A DNA stretch of 16,683 nt from an uncultured Prevotella sp. (lineage in GTDB: Bacteria > Bacteroidota > Bacteroidia > Bacteroidales > Bacteroidaceae). The position numbers and the translations under genes are program-made. This document shows, in pieces, positions 1 to 7,501 of the stretch. Positions within the stretch are counted from its first letter, which is position 1. Every line of letters starts with the position of its first letter. The notes below the pieces were generated by a model that was not told where the DNA came from, searched no databases, and worked only from the letters and a program-made list of their open reading frames with translations. Location of the stretch: the NCBI GenBank assembly GCA_946625715.1, contig CAMOTK010000015.1, positions 1 to 16,683 of the forward strand, given 5' to 3'.

Positions 1-41
1 CTTTTGTTAACCTTAAATCTAATACTATGAAAAACACATTG

Positions 42-70
42 CAAAGATACGAGTTTGTTTTAATCTGCAA
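42..70 (-). promoter_or_regulatory. Bacteroidetes-type promoter for a gene left of the window
   Basis: On the minus strand TATCTTTG (42-49) fits the -7 consensus TAnnTTTG, and a TTG at 68-70 lies 18 bp upstream as a possible -33 element. Transcription would run leftward out of the window. The rest of 1-114 is AT-rich and gene-free, and I see no convincing terminator for the hydrolase gene that stops at 115. Motif only. Confidence 0.5.
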
Positions 71-114
71 GCGTTTTTACAGAAAAAGTTTCGGTTTATA
101 ACTAAATTTAACTA

Positions 115-876
115 TTAAACTTCAATTTGTCGCCCATCGAAGGCCAATTTGATGTCGATTGGAAGTTTTCGGTTGACTTCTTCATGCAATCCGATGTCGT
201 GGCAGGAGTGGATGAGGAAGGTGCGGCGGGCCCCCACCCTTCGGGCGAAGGCGATGGCATCGTCGACGAGCTGGTGGGAATGGTGGGGCTTGTCGAAGCG
301 CAGGGCGTTGACCACCAGCGTATCGAGGTCGCGCAGATAGGGAAGTTCGGTGTCGGGTATGGTCTTCATGTCGGTGATGTAGGCCAGGCGGCCGAAGCGG
401 AAGCCGAGGATGGGCAGACGGCCGTGCATCACGCGGATGGGCAGCACCTCAATGTCGCCCACGTGCAGGGGCTCGTGGGGCTTCAGCTCGTGCAGACCGA
501 TGGCGGGCACGCCCGGGTAGCGGTGCTCGGCAAAGCAGTAAGGCAACATCTGGAGCATGCCGTCGCAGGCCTGCTTGTCGGCATAGACGTTGATTTCGCC
601 AAACTGACAGTAAGGCCTGATGTCGTCCATGCCGCCTATGTGGTCGTAGTGGGCGTGGGTGACGAGTATGGCGTCGATTTTGCGGAAGGGCTGCGGCAGC
701 ATCTGCTGGCGGAAGTCGGGTCCGCAGTCGACGAGTATGCGCGTGGTGGCGGTTTCCACCAGTGCCGCACAGCGCGTGCGCTTGTCGTGCGGGTCGGTGC
801 TCTGGCAGACGGGGCACTGGCATCCCAGAACGGGAACGCCGCAGGATGTGCCTGTGCCAAGGAATGTGAGTGTCAT
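115..876 (-). CDS. PhnP-like metallo-beta-lactamase-fold phosphodiesterase
   Basis: A 253-residue cytoplasmic metallo-hydrolase with no signal peptide. The MBL signature THAHYDH gives the metal ligands H74, H76, D78 and H79. Further ligands are likely H151 (VMHG), D169 (YITDM) and H223 (IHSCHD). The N-terminus has C12, C19, C21 and C24, and H226 follows late in the chain. E. coli PhnP uses a comparable Cys/His set for an extra structural zinc, so this subgroup (cyclic-phosphate phosphodiesterases) fits better than glyoxalase II or RNase Z. The substrate is unknown here, since no phn genes are visible. The ATG at 876 is 1 nt after the murB stop, so the gene is the third of a leftward operon and probably translationally coupled. 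The fold is certain; the PhnP-type activity is inferred. Confidence 0.85.
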   Translation of the reverse strand: MTLTFLGTGTSCGVPVLGCQCPVCQSTDPHDKRTRCAALVETATTRILVDCGPDFRQQMLPQPFRKIDAILVTHAHYDHIGGMDDIRPYCQFGEINVYADKQACDGMLQMLPYCFAEHRYPGVPAIGLHELKPHEPLHVGDIEVLPIRVMHGRLPILGFRFGRLAYITDMKTIPDTELPYLRDLDTLVVNALRFDKPHHSHQLVDDAIAFARRVGARRTFLIHSCHDIGLHEEVNRKLPIDIKLAFDGRQIEV

Positions 877-877
877 G

Positions 878-1888
878 CTATATAATATTTACCTCTGGAT
901 GGATATCTATGCCGAAACGCTGGCTGACGTCGTGGCGGATGGCCTCGCACAGGCGCACGATGTCGGCGCCCGTTGCGCCGCCGCGGTTGACGAGCACCAG
1001 GGCCTGCTTGTCGTGTACGCCGGCCGGTCCGAGCGAGCGTCCTTTCCAGCCGCACTGGTCAATCATCCAGCCGGCGGGAATCTTCTCGTGGGCGTCGTCA
1101 ACGTGGTAGTGGGGCATCTGGGGATAGTCGGCCAAGAGGCTCTCGAACTTTTCGCGCGACACCACGGGGTTCATGAAGAAGCTGCCGGCATTGCCCTGCA
1201 CCTTGGGGTCGGGCAACTTGGCACGGCGGATGTCGATGATGACCTGTCGCAGTTGGGCCAGCGTAGGCTCGGCTATGCCCTGCCGCTCCAGTTCGGCGCG
1301 TATGTTGCCGTAGTCGAGGTTGAGCGCCGCCTGGCGGTGCAGCCTGTAGGTGACGCGCGTGATGAGATACTGGTTCTTCCATGCGTGCTTGAAGCGGCTC
1401 TGGCGATAGCCGTACTGGCAGTCGGCATTGGCAAACGTGCAGACGTCGCCCGTGGCCACGCTCACGGCCTTGACGGTTTCTATCAGTTGGGCAGCCTCAG
1501 CGCCGTAGGCACCGATGTTCTGCACGGCGCTCGCGCCAACGTCGCCCGGTATGAGCGAGAGGTTTTCGGCACCGTAGAACCCCTGCCCGACGGCAAAGGC
1601 CACCACATCGTCCCACACCTCGCCGCTGCCACACGTGAGCAGCACGTCGTTGCCGTCGGCCGTCACCTCGATGCCGCGCATGGCCGAGCGCACCACGGTG
1701 CCCTCGAAGTCGCGCGTCAGCAGCAGGTTGCTGCCGCCGCCGATAATCAGGTAGGGCTCGCCGGAGCGCAAATGTTCGGCCACCTGCCGGGCATCGTCCG
1801 TCGAGTCGTACTCCAGGAAACGGCGACAACGGGCATCGATACCAAACGTATTGTGCCGCAGCAAGCTATAATCTTTGTAGTCTTTCAT
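878..1888 (-). CDS. murB: UDP-N-acetylenolpyruvoylglucosamine reductase MurB
   Basis: A 336-residue cytoplasmic flavoenzyme that uses NADPH to reduce UDP-GlcNAc-enolpyruvate to UDP-MurNAc in peptidoglycan synthesis. The FAD-binding loop IGGGSN is at 49-54 and PGDVGASAVQNIGAYG at 114-129. The Y-G-Y-R-Q-S-R-F segment (159-166) supplies the conserved Arg162. GNAGSFFMNP (232-241) carries the catalytic Ser236, and IHPEVNII at the C-terminus carries Glu332. The extra loop and length match type I (E. coli-like) MurB. The ATG overlaps the stop of the upstream lipoprotein gene in TAATG (1886-1890), so translation is likely coupled. The hydrolase gene starts 1 nt after its own stop. Complete, with nothing missing. 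Confidence 0.97.
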   Translation of the reverse strand: MKDYKDYSLLRHNTFGIDARCRRFLEYDSTDDARQVAEHLRSGEPYLIIGGGSNLLLTRDFEGTVVRSAMRGIEVTADGNDVLLTCGSGEVWDDVVAFAVGQGFYGAENLSLIPGDVGASAVQNIGAYGAEAAQLIETVKAVSVATGDVCTFANADCQYGYRQSRFKHAWKNQYLITRVTYRLHRQAALNLDYGNIRAELERQGIAEPTLAQLRQVIIDIRRAKLPDPKVQGNAGSFFMNPVVSREKFESLLADYPQMPHYHVDDAHEKIPAGWMIDQCGWKGRSLGPAGVHDKQALVLVNRGGATGADIVRLCEAIRHDVSQRFGIDIHPEVNII

Positions 1889-2727
1889 TATGTGATGATT
1901 TTCACCAGCTTCCAGTCGCCGCCCAACTTGCGGAACGTCAGTTCCATCTCGAAGCCGTTGGCTATGCCGCGAATGATGAAGATGCGCTGGTTGGAGGGCT
2001 TGTAGGGCTCTCCATATATAATATTATAAAGTACGCGTGTGGGGAACTCCGGCGCAAAGCCGTCCCAGAACTCGGGCGTGATGGTGCCTTCCATCTGGTT
2101 GAAGTCGTCGTCGGGGTCGGGGCCGACAAACACCATCTCGCTGGCCAGGCTCTGGCGCTGGAAGACGGAGTCGCTGACAAACTTCTGATAGAACTCGAGG
2201 AACGAGGCGTTGGGATTCTTCGCCACCGCCTGGTGGTTGAGCTTTTGCAGCATCCAAAGACCGTTGACGCGGTTGAACACATACTGCTGCACGTAGTGGG
2301 TGTTCAGGTAGATGCGCTCCACGGTGGCCGTCTGCAGCTCGGTGTTGTTGGCGAGCTCGCGGTCCTTCGGACTATTAAAGATAATGGTGTAGTAGCCTTG
2401 GCGCATGAAAAAGTTGTCGGTTTTCCACTCGTCGCGCTGCAGGGTCTGGAGCTTGCCGTGACGGTCCACCTGCAATGGGAAACTGATGCGCGACAACTGC
2501 AACTTGCGGTTGCCGGCAAAATTGAAGATGAAGTCGTCGAACAACTCGTCGGCAGCCTTCGACAGAGGCTCTTCTTCGAGCAGGCGCTCTTCTTCAGACA
2601 ACGCCAGCGTGTCGGCCAGCGAATCGACGGTGTCGGCAGCCATGCCCTCGGCAGGAGCTGTCTTGTTGCCCTGACATGCCAGCATGGTGAGCACGACGGA
2701 CAGTAGAGGTATCAATATCTTTTTCAT
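1888..2727 (-). CDS. DUF4348-type lipoprotein
   Basis: A 279-residue predicted lipoprotein. The signal segment (ILIPLLSVVLTMLAC) ends in a lipobox with C18 as the lipidation site. An acidic, Ser/Ala-rich linker follows (about 25-65). The folded part begins near FDDFIFNFAGNRKLQLSRI and contains YYTIIFN and a C-terminal FEMELTFRKLGGDWKLVKI strand pair. I recognise this as the Bacteroidetes DUF4348 family, of unknown role. I use the ATG at 2727. A TTG in frame at 2745 would overlap the -7 promoter box, so it is unlikely. The gene is first in the operon with murB, and the 1-nt overlap suggests envelope-linked expression. The lipoprotein call is firm; the family name is from memory of the motif pattern. 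Confidence 0.85.
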   Translation of the reverse strand: MKKILIPLLSVVLTMLACQGNKTAPAEGMAADTVDSLADTLALSEEERLLEEEPLSKAADELFDDFIFNFAGNRKLQLSRISFPLQVDRHGKLQTLQRDEWKTDNFFMRQGYYTIIFNSPKDRELANNTELQTATVERIYLNTHYVQQYVFNRVNGLWMLQKLNHQAVAKNPNASFLEFYQKFVSDSVFQRQSLASEMVFVGPDPDDDFNQMEGTITPEFWDGFAPEFPTRVLYNIIYGEPYKPSNQRIFIIRGIANGFEMELTFRKLGGDWKLVKIIT

Positions 2728-2742
2728 TGACTTTTCGCGGTG

Positions 2743-2773
2743 CAAAGATACTGCAAACGGCAGACACTACAAA
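2743..2773 (-). promoter_or_regulatory. Promoter of the lipoprotein-murB-hydrolase operon
   Basis: On the minus strand TTTG (2770-2773), a 19-bp spacer and TATCTTTG (2743-2750) match the Bacteroidetes sigma-ABfr consensus TTTG-N19-20-TAnnTTTG. The predicted start would give a leader of only about a dozen nucleotides before the ATG at 2727. Confidence 0.75.
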
Positions 2774-2800
2774 ATAATTTCAAACATTTATTTGCTCAAA

Positions 2801-2832
2801 TTTGCTTAATCGCAAACAATTCGTTAATTTTG
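2801..2832 (+). promoter_or_regulatory. Promoter of the CYTH/methyltransferase operon
   Basis: TTTG (2801-2804), a 20-bp spacer and TAATTTTG (2825-2832) match the Bacteroidetes promoter consensus. It lies back to back with the murB-operon promoter, with the two -33 elements under 30 bp apart. The expected leader before the ATG at 2869 is about 33 nt. Confidence 0.75.
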
Positions 2833-2868
2833 CATCGTTAAAATGACTTTTAAACCATATCAGCCCTG

Positions 2869-3966
2869 ATGAAAGACATCGTGAAAATAGTCCTCACCGG
2901 AGGACCATGTGCAGGAAAGACTACCGCCCTGGTGCGCATCATCGAGCATTTCTCGAGCCTCGGCTACAAGGTGTTCACTATCCCCGAGGTGCCTACGCTC
3001 TTCACGCAGGCCGGCATGAACTACCTGACCGACAACAAAGGCTTCTTCTACGAAGGCGAGAAGGCCACGCTCGAAGTGCAGCTGGCGCTCGAGGACAAGT
3101 TCACACGCATGGCACAGGAATGCACCGAGCCCTGCATCATCGTCTGCGACCGCGGCACGATGGACATCTCGGCCTATATGACGCCCGAGCTGTGGGCCGA
3201 AATAACCCGCGCCGTGGGCACCTCGACGCCCGAACTGCGCCAGCGCTACGATGCCGTGCTCCATCTGGTGTCGGCTGCCGACGGGGCTGAGCAGTACTAT
3301 ACCACCGCCAACAACGCTTCGCGCAACGAGACCAACGACGAGCAGGGACTGCGCATTGCACGCCAGCTCGACAAGAAGGTCATTAAGGCGTGGACGGGCC
3401 ATCCCCATCTGCGCGTCATCAACAACCACAACGACTTCGAGGCCAAGATGCGCCGCGTGCTCAAGGAAATCAGCGGCGTGCTCGGTCTGCCCCGCCCCAT
3501 CGAGGAAGAGCGCAAGTATATTGTCGAGATTATTGGCGAACTGCCCGTCGACTGCATCGAGAGCGATATCACCCAGACCTATCTCACAGGCGAGCCGGGC
3601 ACCGAAGTGCGCCTGCGCAAGCGCTGCTGGCAGGGCAAGGACGTCTACGTGCACACCACGAAGAAACCGTCGTCGGCCACCGAAGAACTGGTCACCGAAC
3701 GCCAAATCAACAACTCGCTCTACGAGATGATGCTCCGCCTGGCCGACCCCAAGCGCCGCACCATACGCAAGCATCGCCGCAGCTTCATCTGGAAAGGCCA
3801 GTACTTCGAAATGGACACCTATCTCGACGAGCTCGAAGGTCTGATTATCCTCGAAACGAAAGGCATCGTCGAGGGCGAGCGCATCAACGTGCCACCCTTC
3901 ATCCGACTGAAAGAAGAAATCACGGGCAACCAGAAATACTACAACTACAACTTGGCAGAACGGTAA
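2869..3966 (+). CDS. P-loop nucleotide-binding / CYTH two-domain protein
   Basis: A 365-residue cytoplasmic protein. Domain 1 (about 1-205) is a P-loop NTPase with Walker A GGPCAGKT at 11-18 and a Walker B-like IIVCDRG at 90-96. This resembles the AAA_28/NadR-like kinase group annotated as ATP/GTP-binding in Bacteroidetes. Domain 2 (about 210-350) is CYTH-like: an ExExK pattern at E212, E214 and K216, the basic strand RLRKR (248-252), a late basic TIRKHRR stretch (298-304), and ILETKG near 327-332. CYTH proteins form a tunnel that binds triphosphates (thiamine triphosphatase, inorganic triphosphatase, class IV adenylate cyclase). Plant TTM proteins also join a P-loop kinase-like domain to CYTH, in the same order. 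The reaction here is unknown. The stop TAA is followed at once by the ATG of the DNA methyltransferase. Confidence 0.88.
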   Translation: MKDIVKIVLTGGPCAGKTTALVRIIEHFSSLGYKVFTIPEVPTLFTQAGMNYLTDNKGFFYEGEKATLEVQLALEDKFTRMAQECTEPCIIVCDRGTMDISAYMTPELWAEITRAVGTSTPELRQRYDAVLHLVSAADGAEQYYTTANNASRNETNDEQGLRIARQLDKKVIKAWTGHPHLRVINNHNDFEAKMRRVLKEISGVLGLPRPIEEERKYIVEIIGELPVDCIESDITQTYLTGEPGTEVRLRKRCWQGKDVYVHTTKKPSSATEELVTERQINNSLYEMMLRLADPKRRTIRKHRRSFIWKGQYFEMDTYLDELEGLIILETKGIVEGERINVPPFIRLKEEITGNQKYYNYNLAER

Positions 3967-5628
3967 ATGCAGATTAGCAAGGCAACGGCAAGCAACTGGC
4001 AGCGGCTGAACACAGATTCGACCGAAAGACTGACCAAGAGAGCCAACAAGACGAGGTCGGCCAAGAAGGTCGTTGCCACCCGCTACCTGAACTGCGACGC
4101 CGCCAACCGCCTGCTAAGCCTGGTGGCAGACCTTGAAGCGCCCGTTGAAGACATCATCTTCACGCTCTGTGCCGACTGCTTGCAACAGGCAGGCATCGCG
4201 CAACGGGCCAACGTAGGCCGCTTCCTTTCCCAACAGCCCTACCGTAAGTTGCCCATCATCTTGCCGCCGGGCATCTGGCAGACGCACGACGACCTGCTGG
4301 GCTTCGTCTACCAGTCGCTCATTACCGAGGGCGAGCGCAACGCCACGGGCCAATACTACACGCAGAAGAAGGTGGTCGACGACATGCTCGCCGGCCTCAC
4401 CATTCAGCCCCACGACACGCTCTTCGACCCTTGCTGCGGCAGCGGCGCCTTCCTCATGCGCGTGCCCACCGAACATCCCGAGCAGCTCTACGGCATGGAC
4501 ATCAACCCGATGGCCGTGCTCATTGCCACCACCAACCTGCTGACGAAGTATGCCGACCGCGACTTCATGCCCCACATCTACTGTCAGGACTTCCTGGCCC
4601 ACGGCCTGTTCGACGACGACACATCGAATTTCCCACGGAAGTTCACCTACATCTACACCAACCCGCCGTGGGGTGCCGACAAGGCCGGACGCTACAAGAA
4701 CGATTTCCCCGAGATTACGTCGAAAGAAAAGGCGTCGATGTTCATCGTCGAGGCCCTGCGCCACCTGCAGCCGTCGGGCACGCTCTGCTTCCTGTTGCCC
4801 TCGTCGCTGCTGAAAATCAAGGTGCATGCCGACGTGCGCCGACACATTCTGCGCCACGCCGTCATCGAACACTTAGAGGCATACAACGACCGCTTCGACG
4901 GCGTGTTCACCGACTTCTTCAGCATCAGGCTCACGCCCTCGCCCATGCTTCGGCCGGTGGTCGACACCGAGACGCCCTTCATGACGCTGTCGGACATGGA
5001 CCAGCAGATTATAGAACAGATGGAACAGCAACGCCACGACGACCTGCGCCACAGCCGCTGGGCACTGGGCATCGTCACGGGCAACAACAAAGCACTGCTG
5101 AAAAGTGAGCCTTCGGCCGATACCGAACCTATCTTCACGGGCAAGCAGGTCGACGCCTTCCGTCTGAAGCCGGCCGCATCGCACATCGTTTTCCAGCCGG
5201 CCACCTTCCAACAGTGCGCCAAGGAAGAGTTCTATCGGGCTCCCGAGAAACTCATCTACCGCTTCATTGCCAAATATCCCGTCGTGGCCTACGACGACCG
5301 GCAGCAGCTCTGTCTGAACAGTGCCAACATCCTCATTCCGCAGGTCGACGGTCTGTCGGTGCGCAGTGTGGCGGCACTGCTCAACTCGTCGCTCTACCGC
5401 TTCTACTACCAGACCCGATTCTCCGACCTGAAAGTGCTGAAGGGCAACCTGCAGGCCCTGCCCTTCCCGCTGCTCACGGCCCAACAAGACCAGGCGCTGA
5501 GCCATCTGGCCCAAGAGGCATCAGCCGTGGCCGCACCCGACGTGCACGACCGTCTCGACCGTCTCGTCTACAGCATCTTCGGCTTTGGCCACGAGATGCA
5601 ACAATACATAGCTCATAAACTCACTTGA
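3967..5628 (+). CDS. N6-adenine DNA methyltransferase with TaqI-like C-terminal specificity region
   Basis: A 553-residue enzyme that should transfer methyl from S-adenosylmethionine to N6 of adenine in DNA. Motif X is TGQYYTQKKVVDDM (127-140), motif I is FDPCCGSGAF (153-162), and motif IV is NPPW (232-235), in the gamma-class order. The C-terminal part has the pattern of Type II/IIG recognition domains: GIVTGNNKALL (368-378), EKLIYRFIAKYPVVAYDD (427-444), ANILIP (453-458) and a closing LKGNLQALPFP (491-501). The basic N-terminus (1-40) may contact DNA. I see no PD-(D/E)xK nuclease motif and no restriction gene beside it, so it may be an orphan methylase. Its ATG directly follows the upstream stop (TAAATG), which suggests translational coupling. 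The class is firm; the target site cannot be read from the sequence. Confidence 0.9.
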   Translation: MQISKATASNWQRLNTDSTERLTKRANKTRSAKKVVATRYLNCDAANRLLSLVADLEAPVEDIIFTLCADCLQQAGIAQRANVGRFLSQQPYRKLPIILPPGIWQTHDDLLGFVYQSLITEGERNATGQYYTQKKVVDDMLAGLTIQPHDTLFDPCCGSGAFLMRVPTEHPEQLYGMDINPMAVLIATTNLLTKYADRDFMPHIYCQDFLAHGLFDDDTSNFPRKFTYIYTNPPWGADKAGRYKNDFPEITSKEKASMFIVEALRHLQPSGTLCFLLPSSLLKIKVHADVRRHILRHAVIEHLEAYNDRFDGVFTDFFSIRLTPSPMLRPVVDTETPFMTLSDMDQQIIEQMEQQRHDDLRHSRWALGIVTGNNKALLKSEPSADTEPIFTGKQVDAFRLKPAASHIVFQPATFQQCAKEEFYRAPEKLIYRFIAKYPVVAYDDRQQLCLNSANILIPQVDGLSVRSVAALLNSSLYRFYYQTRFSDLKVLKGNLQALPFPLLTAQQDQALSHLAQEASAVAAPDVHDRLDRLVYSIFGFGHEMQQYIAHKLT

Positions 5629-5647
5629 AAAAAAACAACTCAGACTT

Positions 5648-6844
5648 ATGCTAAAACAATCGCAACGATTTCTGCTCACGGCAGCCGTTCTGCTGCTCAC
5701 AGCAATGAACACCTCAGCACAGCGCCCCACAGGCCGCAACAGTATCAGAATCACCGACCCGGCTTTCTTCCAGACCGACGAGGCCCGGCAGATAGGCGAA
5801 CAAGTGCTGCTCTACCAGCGCGTGACGGGCGGTTGGCCGAAGAACATCGACATGGCCCGTCCGCTCAGCGACGAGGAGCGCGCCAAGGTGCAGGCCGACA
5901 AGCAGCGCCGCAACGACTCTACCACCGACAACAATGCCACGAGCATGCAGATGAACTATCTGGCCCGACTCTATCAGGCCACTAAGGAGAAGCGCTATCG
6001 CGAGGGATTCCGCAAGGGCGTCGACTATCTGCTCAGCGGACAATACGCCAACGGCGGCTGGCCGCAGTTCTGGCCTGAGATGCGCGACTACCAGATTCAC
6101 ATCACCTACAACGACAATGCCATGATAAACACCATGAAGCTGTTGCGCGACATTGCCAAACAAAAGGAACCCTACGGGGGCGACCTGACCACCAAAGCGC
6201 AACGCCAGCGCATGCAGGAGGCTTTCGACAAAGGCATAGAGTGCATCCTGAACACGCAGATTGTGGCCAACGGCGAACTCACCATCTGGTGCCAGCAGCA
6301 CTATCGCGACACCTATCTGCCGGCACCGGCCCGTGCCTACGAGCTGCCGTCGTACTGTCCGATGGAGAGTGTTGGCATCGTCGACTTGCTCATGAGTCTG
6401 CCCAACCCCAGCGAGCGGGTGAAGAAGGCAGTGCACCAGGCCATGAAATGGTTTGATAAGTACAAGCTGACGGGACTGACCATCAAGCGCGACCGCGATA
6501 ACATCATCAATGGCAAGGCCAACACCCTCATGATTGACGACCCCAAGGCTGCGCCTATCTGGGCTCGCTTCTACGACTTGGAAAACTGCGAACCGTATGT
6601 GTGCGACCGCGACGGTGTGCCCCGCCACTATCTGGAAGAGATTGGCCCGGAGCGTCGCAATGGCTACAGTTGGTTTGGCAACTATGCCACACGCCTCTAC
6701 TCACGCTACGAGAAATGGGCCGACAAGCACGATGCCGCTAACAAGGTGGCCATCAGCCTGGAGACCAAGGGTGCCAACGAGAATGGTACGCTGAAGATTT
6801 TCCACCGTCCGGCCTACGACATCAAGCCCGTCAGCAAGTATTAA
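5648..6844 (+). CDS. pelA: Secreted pectate lyase, polysaccharide lyase family 10 type
   Basis: A 398-residue exported enzyme expected to cleave polygalacturonate by Ca2+-dependent beta-elimination. The signal peptide covers about 1-24 (FLLTAAVLLLTAMNTSA, then Q). PL10 hallmarks are GGWPKNIDM (61-69), NNATSMQMNYLARLYQ (95-110), GGWPQFWP (136-143), IHITYNDNAM (150-159), WCQQHYRDTYLPAPARAYELPS (split over 214-235) and FYDLENCEPYVCDRDGVPRHYLEEI (within 308-332). The Asp-Asn of YNDN and the Arg in PARAYE correspond, as I recall the family, to active-site positions. The gene starts 19 nt after the methyltransferase stop, and I find no promoter in the gap, so it may be read from upstream. There is no SusC/SusD pair or other pectin gene nearby, so this is not a typical polysaccharide-utilisation locus. 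Confidence 0.92.
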   Translation: MLKQSQRFLLTAAVLLLTAMNTSAQRPTGRNSIRITDPAFFQTDEARQIGEQVLLYQRVTGGWPKNIDMARPLSDEERAKVQADKQRRNDSTTDNNATSMQMNYLARLYQATKEKRYREGFRKGVDYLLSGQYANGGWPQFWPEMRDYQIHITYNDNAMINTMKLLRDIAKQKEPYGGDLTTKAQRQRMQEAFDKGIECILNTQIVANGELTIWCQQHYRDTYLPAPARAYELPSYCPMESVGIVDLLMSLPNPSERVKKAVHQAMKWFDKYKLTGLTIKRDRDNIINGKANTLMIDDPKAAPIWARFYDLENCEPYVCDRDGVPRHYLEEIGPERRNGYSWFGNYATRLYSRYEKWADKHDAANKVAISLETKGANENGTLKIFHRPAYDIKPVSKY

Positions 6845-6847
6845 TGG

Positions 6848-7444
6848 TTAGATGGCATAGCCAAGTGTCAACTGAAAGCACTTGGTATGCGTCTTGGGCA
6901 TTTCCACATTGGGCAGGTCCTGATAGGGCTTGCTGATGCCGATGTGGTAGCGCAGGTCGATGCAGAAGCGATTGAACTCATAGCAGATGCCAATGGGTAT
7001 GCTGAGGTCGATGTCGCGAAAGTTAGACTTCACGTTCACGCCCTGCGAACGGGCGGCAAGCAACCAGCCAACCTGGAAGCCGGCTTTCAGCGACAAGCCC
7101 GTATTGCCCACGTAGCCAATAAGCATAATGGGGATGTTCAGATAGTGCAGATGGATGGTGTTGCCTGGCATTTCTTCGTATTTAGGCCAGCGGTTGCCCT
7201 GCCAACTGTAGAGCAGGCCGAGGCTGGCACCGAAGTTGTTGGCCAGCAGCTGCTCCACCTCGAAACCAGCCGTCAGTCCGACCTTATAGCTGGGCTTAAT
7301 GTAGTGGTCGTCCATTTCAGAAGTATAGACCTTGTCGTCTATCTTCGAGAAGTTCACACCAAGACGGGGATAAATCGTGGTATTCTGAGCCTGCAAGCCC
7401 ATGCCTGTCAACATCATGACAGCTATCAAAAATAATTTCTTCAT
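6848..7444 (-). CDS. PorT-like outer-membrane beta-barrel protein
   Basis: A 198-residue exported protein. The signal peptide is about 1-19 (LFLIAVMMLTGMGLQA, then Q). The rest shows alternating hydrophobic/polar strands with Gly and aromatic residues, for example YKVGLTAGFEVEQLL, ASLGLLYSW, HYLNIPIMLIGYVG, GLSLKAGFQVGWLL and the closing CFQLTLGYAI. This is the pattern of the Bacteroidetes PorT/OMP_b-brl_2 barrels of about 8 strands. Function is unknown; such proteins range from structural porin-like barrels to secretion accessories. The gene is convergent with the pectate lyase (3 bp between stops) and downstream of the symporter on the same strand. Its ATG lies inside a long hairpin (7431-7489). 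The fold call is good; no specific role can be given. Confidence 0.8.
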   Translation of the reverse strand: MKKLFLIAVMMLTGMGLQAQNTTIYPRLGVNFSKIDDKVYTSEMDDHYIKPSYKVGLTAGFEVEQLLANNFGASLGLLYSWQGNRWPKYEEMPGNTIHLHYLNIPIMLIGYVGNTGLSLKAGFQVGWLLAARSQGVNVKSNFRDIDLSIPIGICYEFNRFCIDLRYHIGISKPYQDLPNVEMPKTHTKCFQLTLGYAI

Positions 7445-7489
7445 CGCTTCAGTTTTTTATTTTCTAAACGAAGCAATGAAGAAATTATT
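7431..7489 (-). promoter_or_regulatory. Long hairpin that contains the barrel gene's start codon
   Basis: The arms at 7431-7450 and 7470-7489 are inverted repeats of 20 bp around a 19-nt AT-rich loop. In the minus-strand RNA the single imperfect position is a G-U wobble, so the stem is continuous. On the opposite strand the same position is an A-C mismatch. The start codon of the barrel gene (7442-7444) and its first codons lie in the 3' arm. This fits a leader that hides the start. It could also act as a transcription barrier after the symporter gene, though the stem is AT-rich and the U-run after it is short. Confidence 0.7.
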
Positions 7490-7501
7490 GTATTCTACTG
7501 C

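Noticed and set aside
88..120. AT-rich near-palindrome after the hydrolase gene as terminator
   Set aside because: Only about five terminal pairs hold and the middle mismatches; not convincing.
659..2005. A 448-codon plus-strand frame opposite murB and the hydrolase gene
   Set aside because: It is the antisense of two well-supported genes, has no domain motif, and arises from high third-position GC.
2728..2745. TTG start for the lipoprotein at 2745
   Set aside because: It overlaps the -7 promoter box, and the ATG at 2727 directly precedes the KKI signal peptide.
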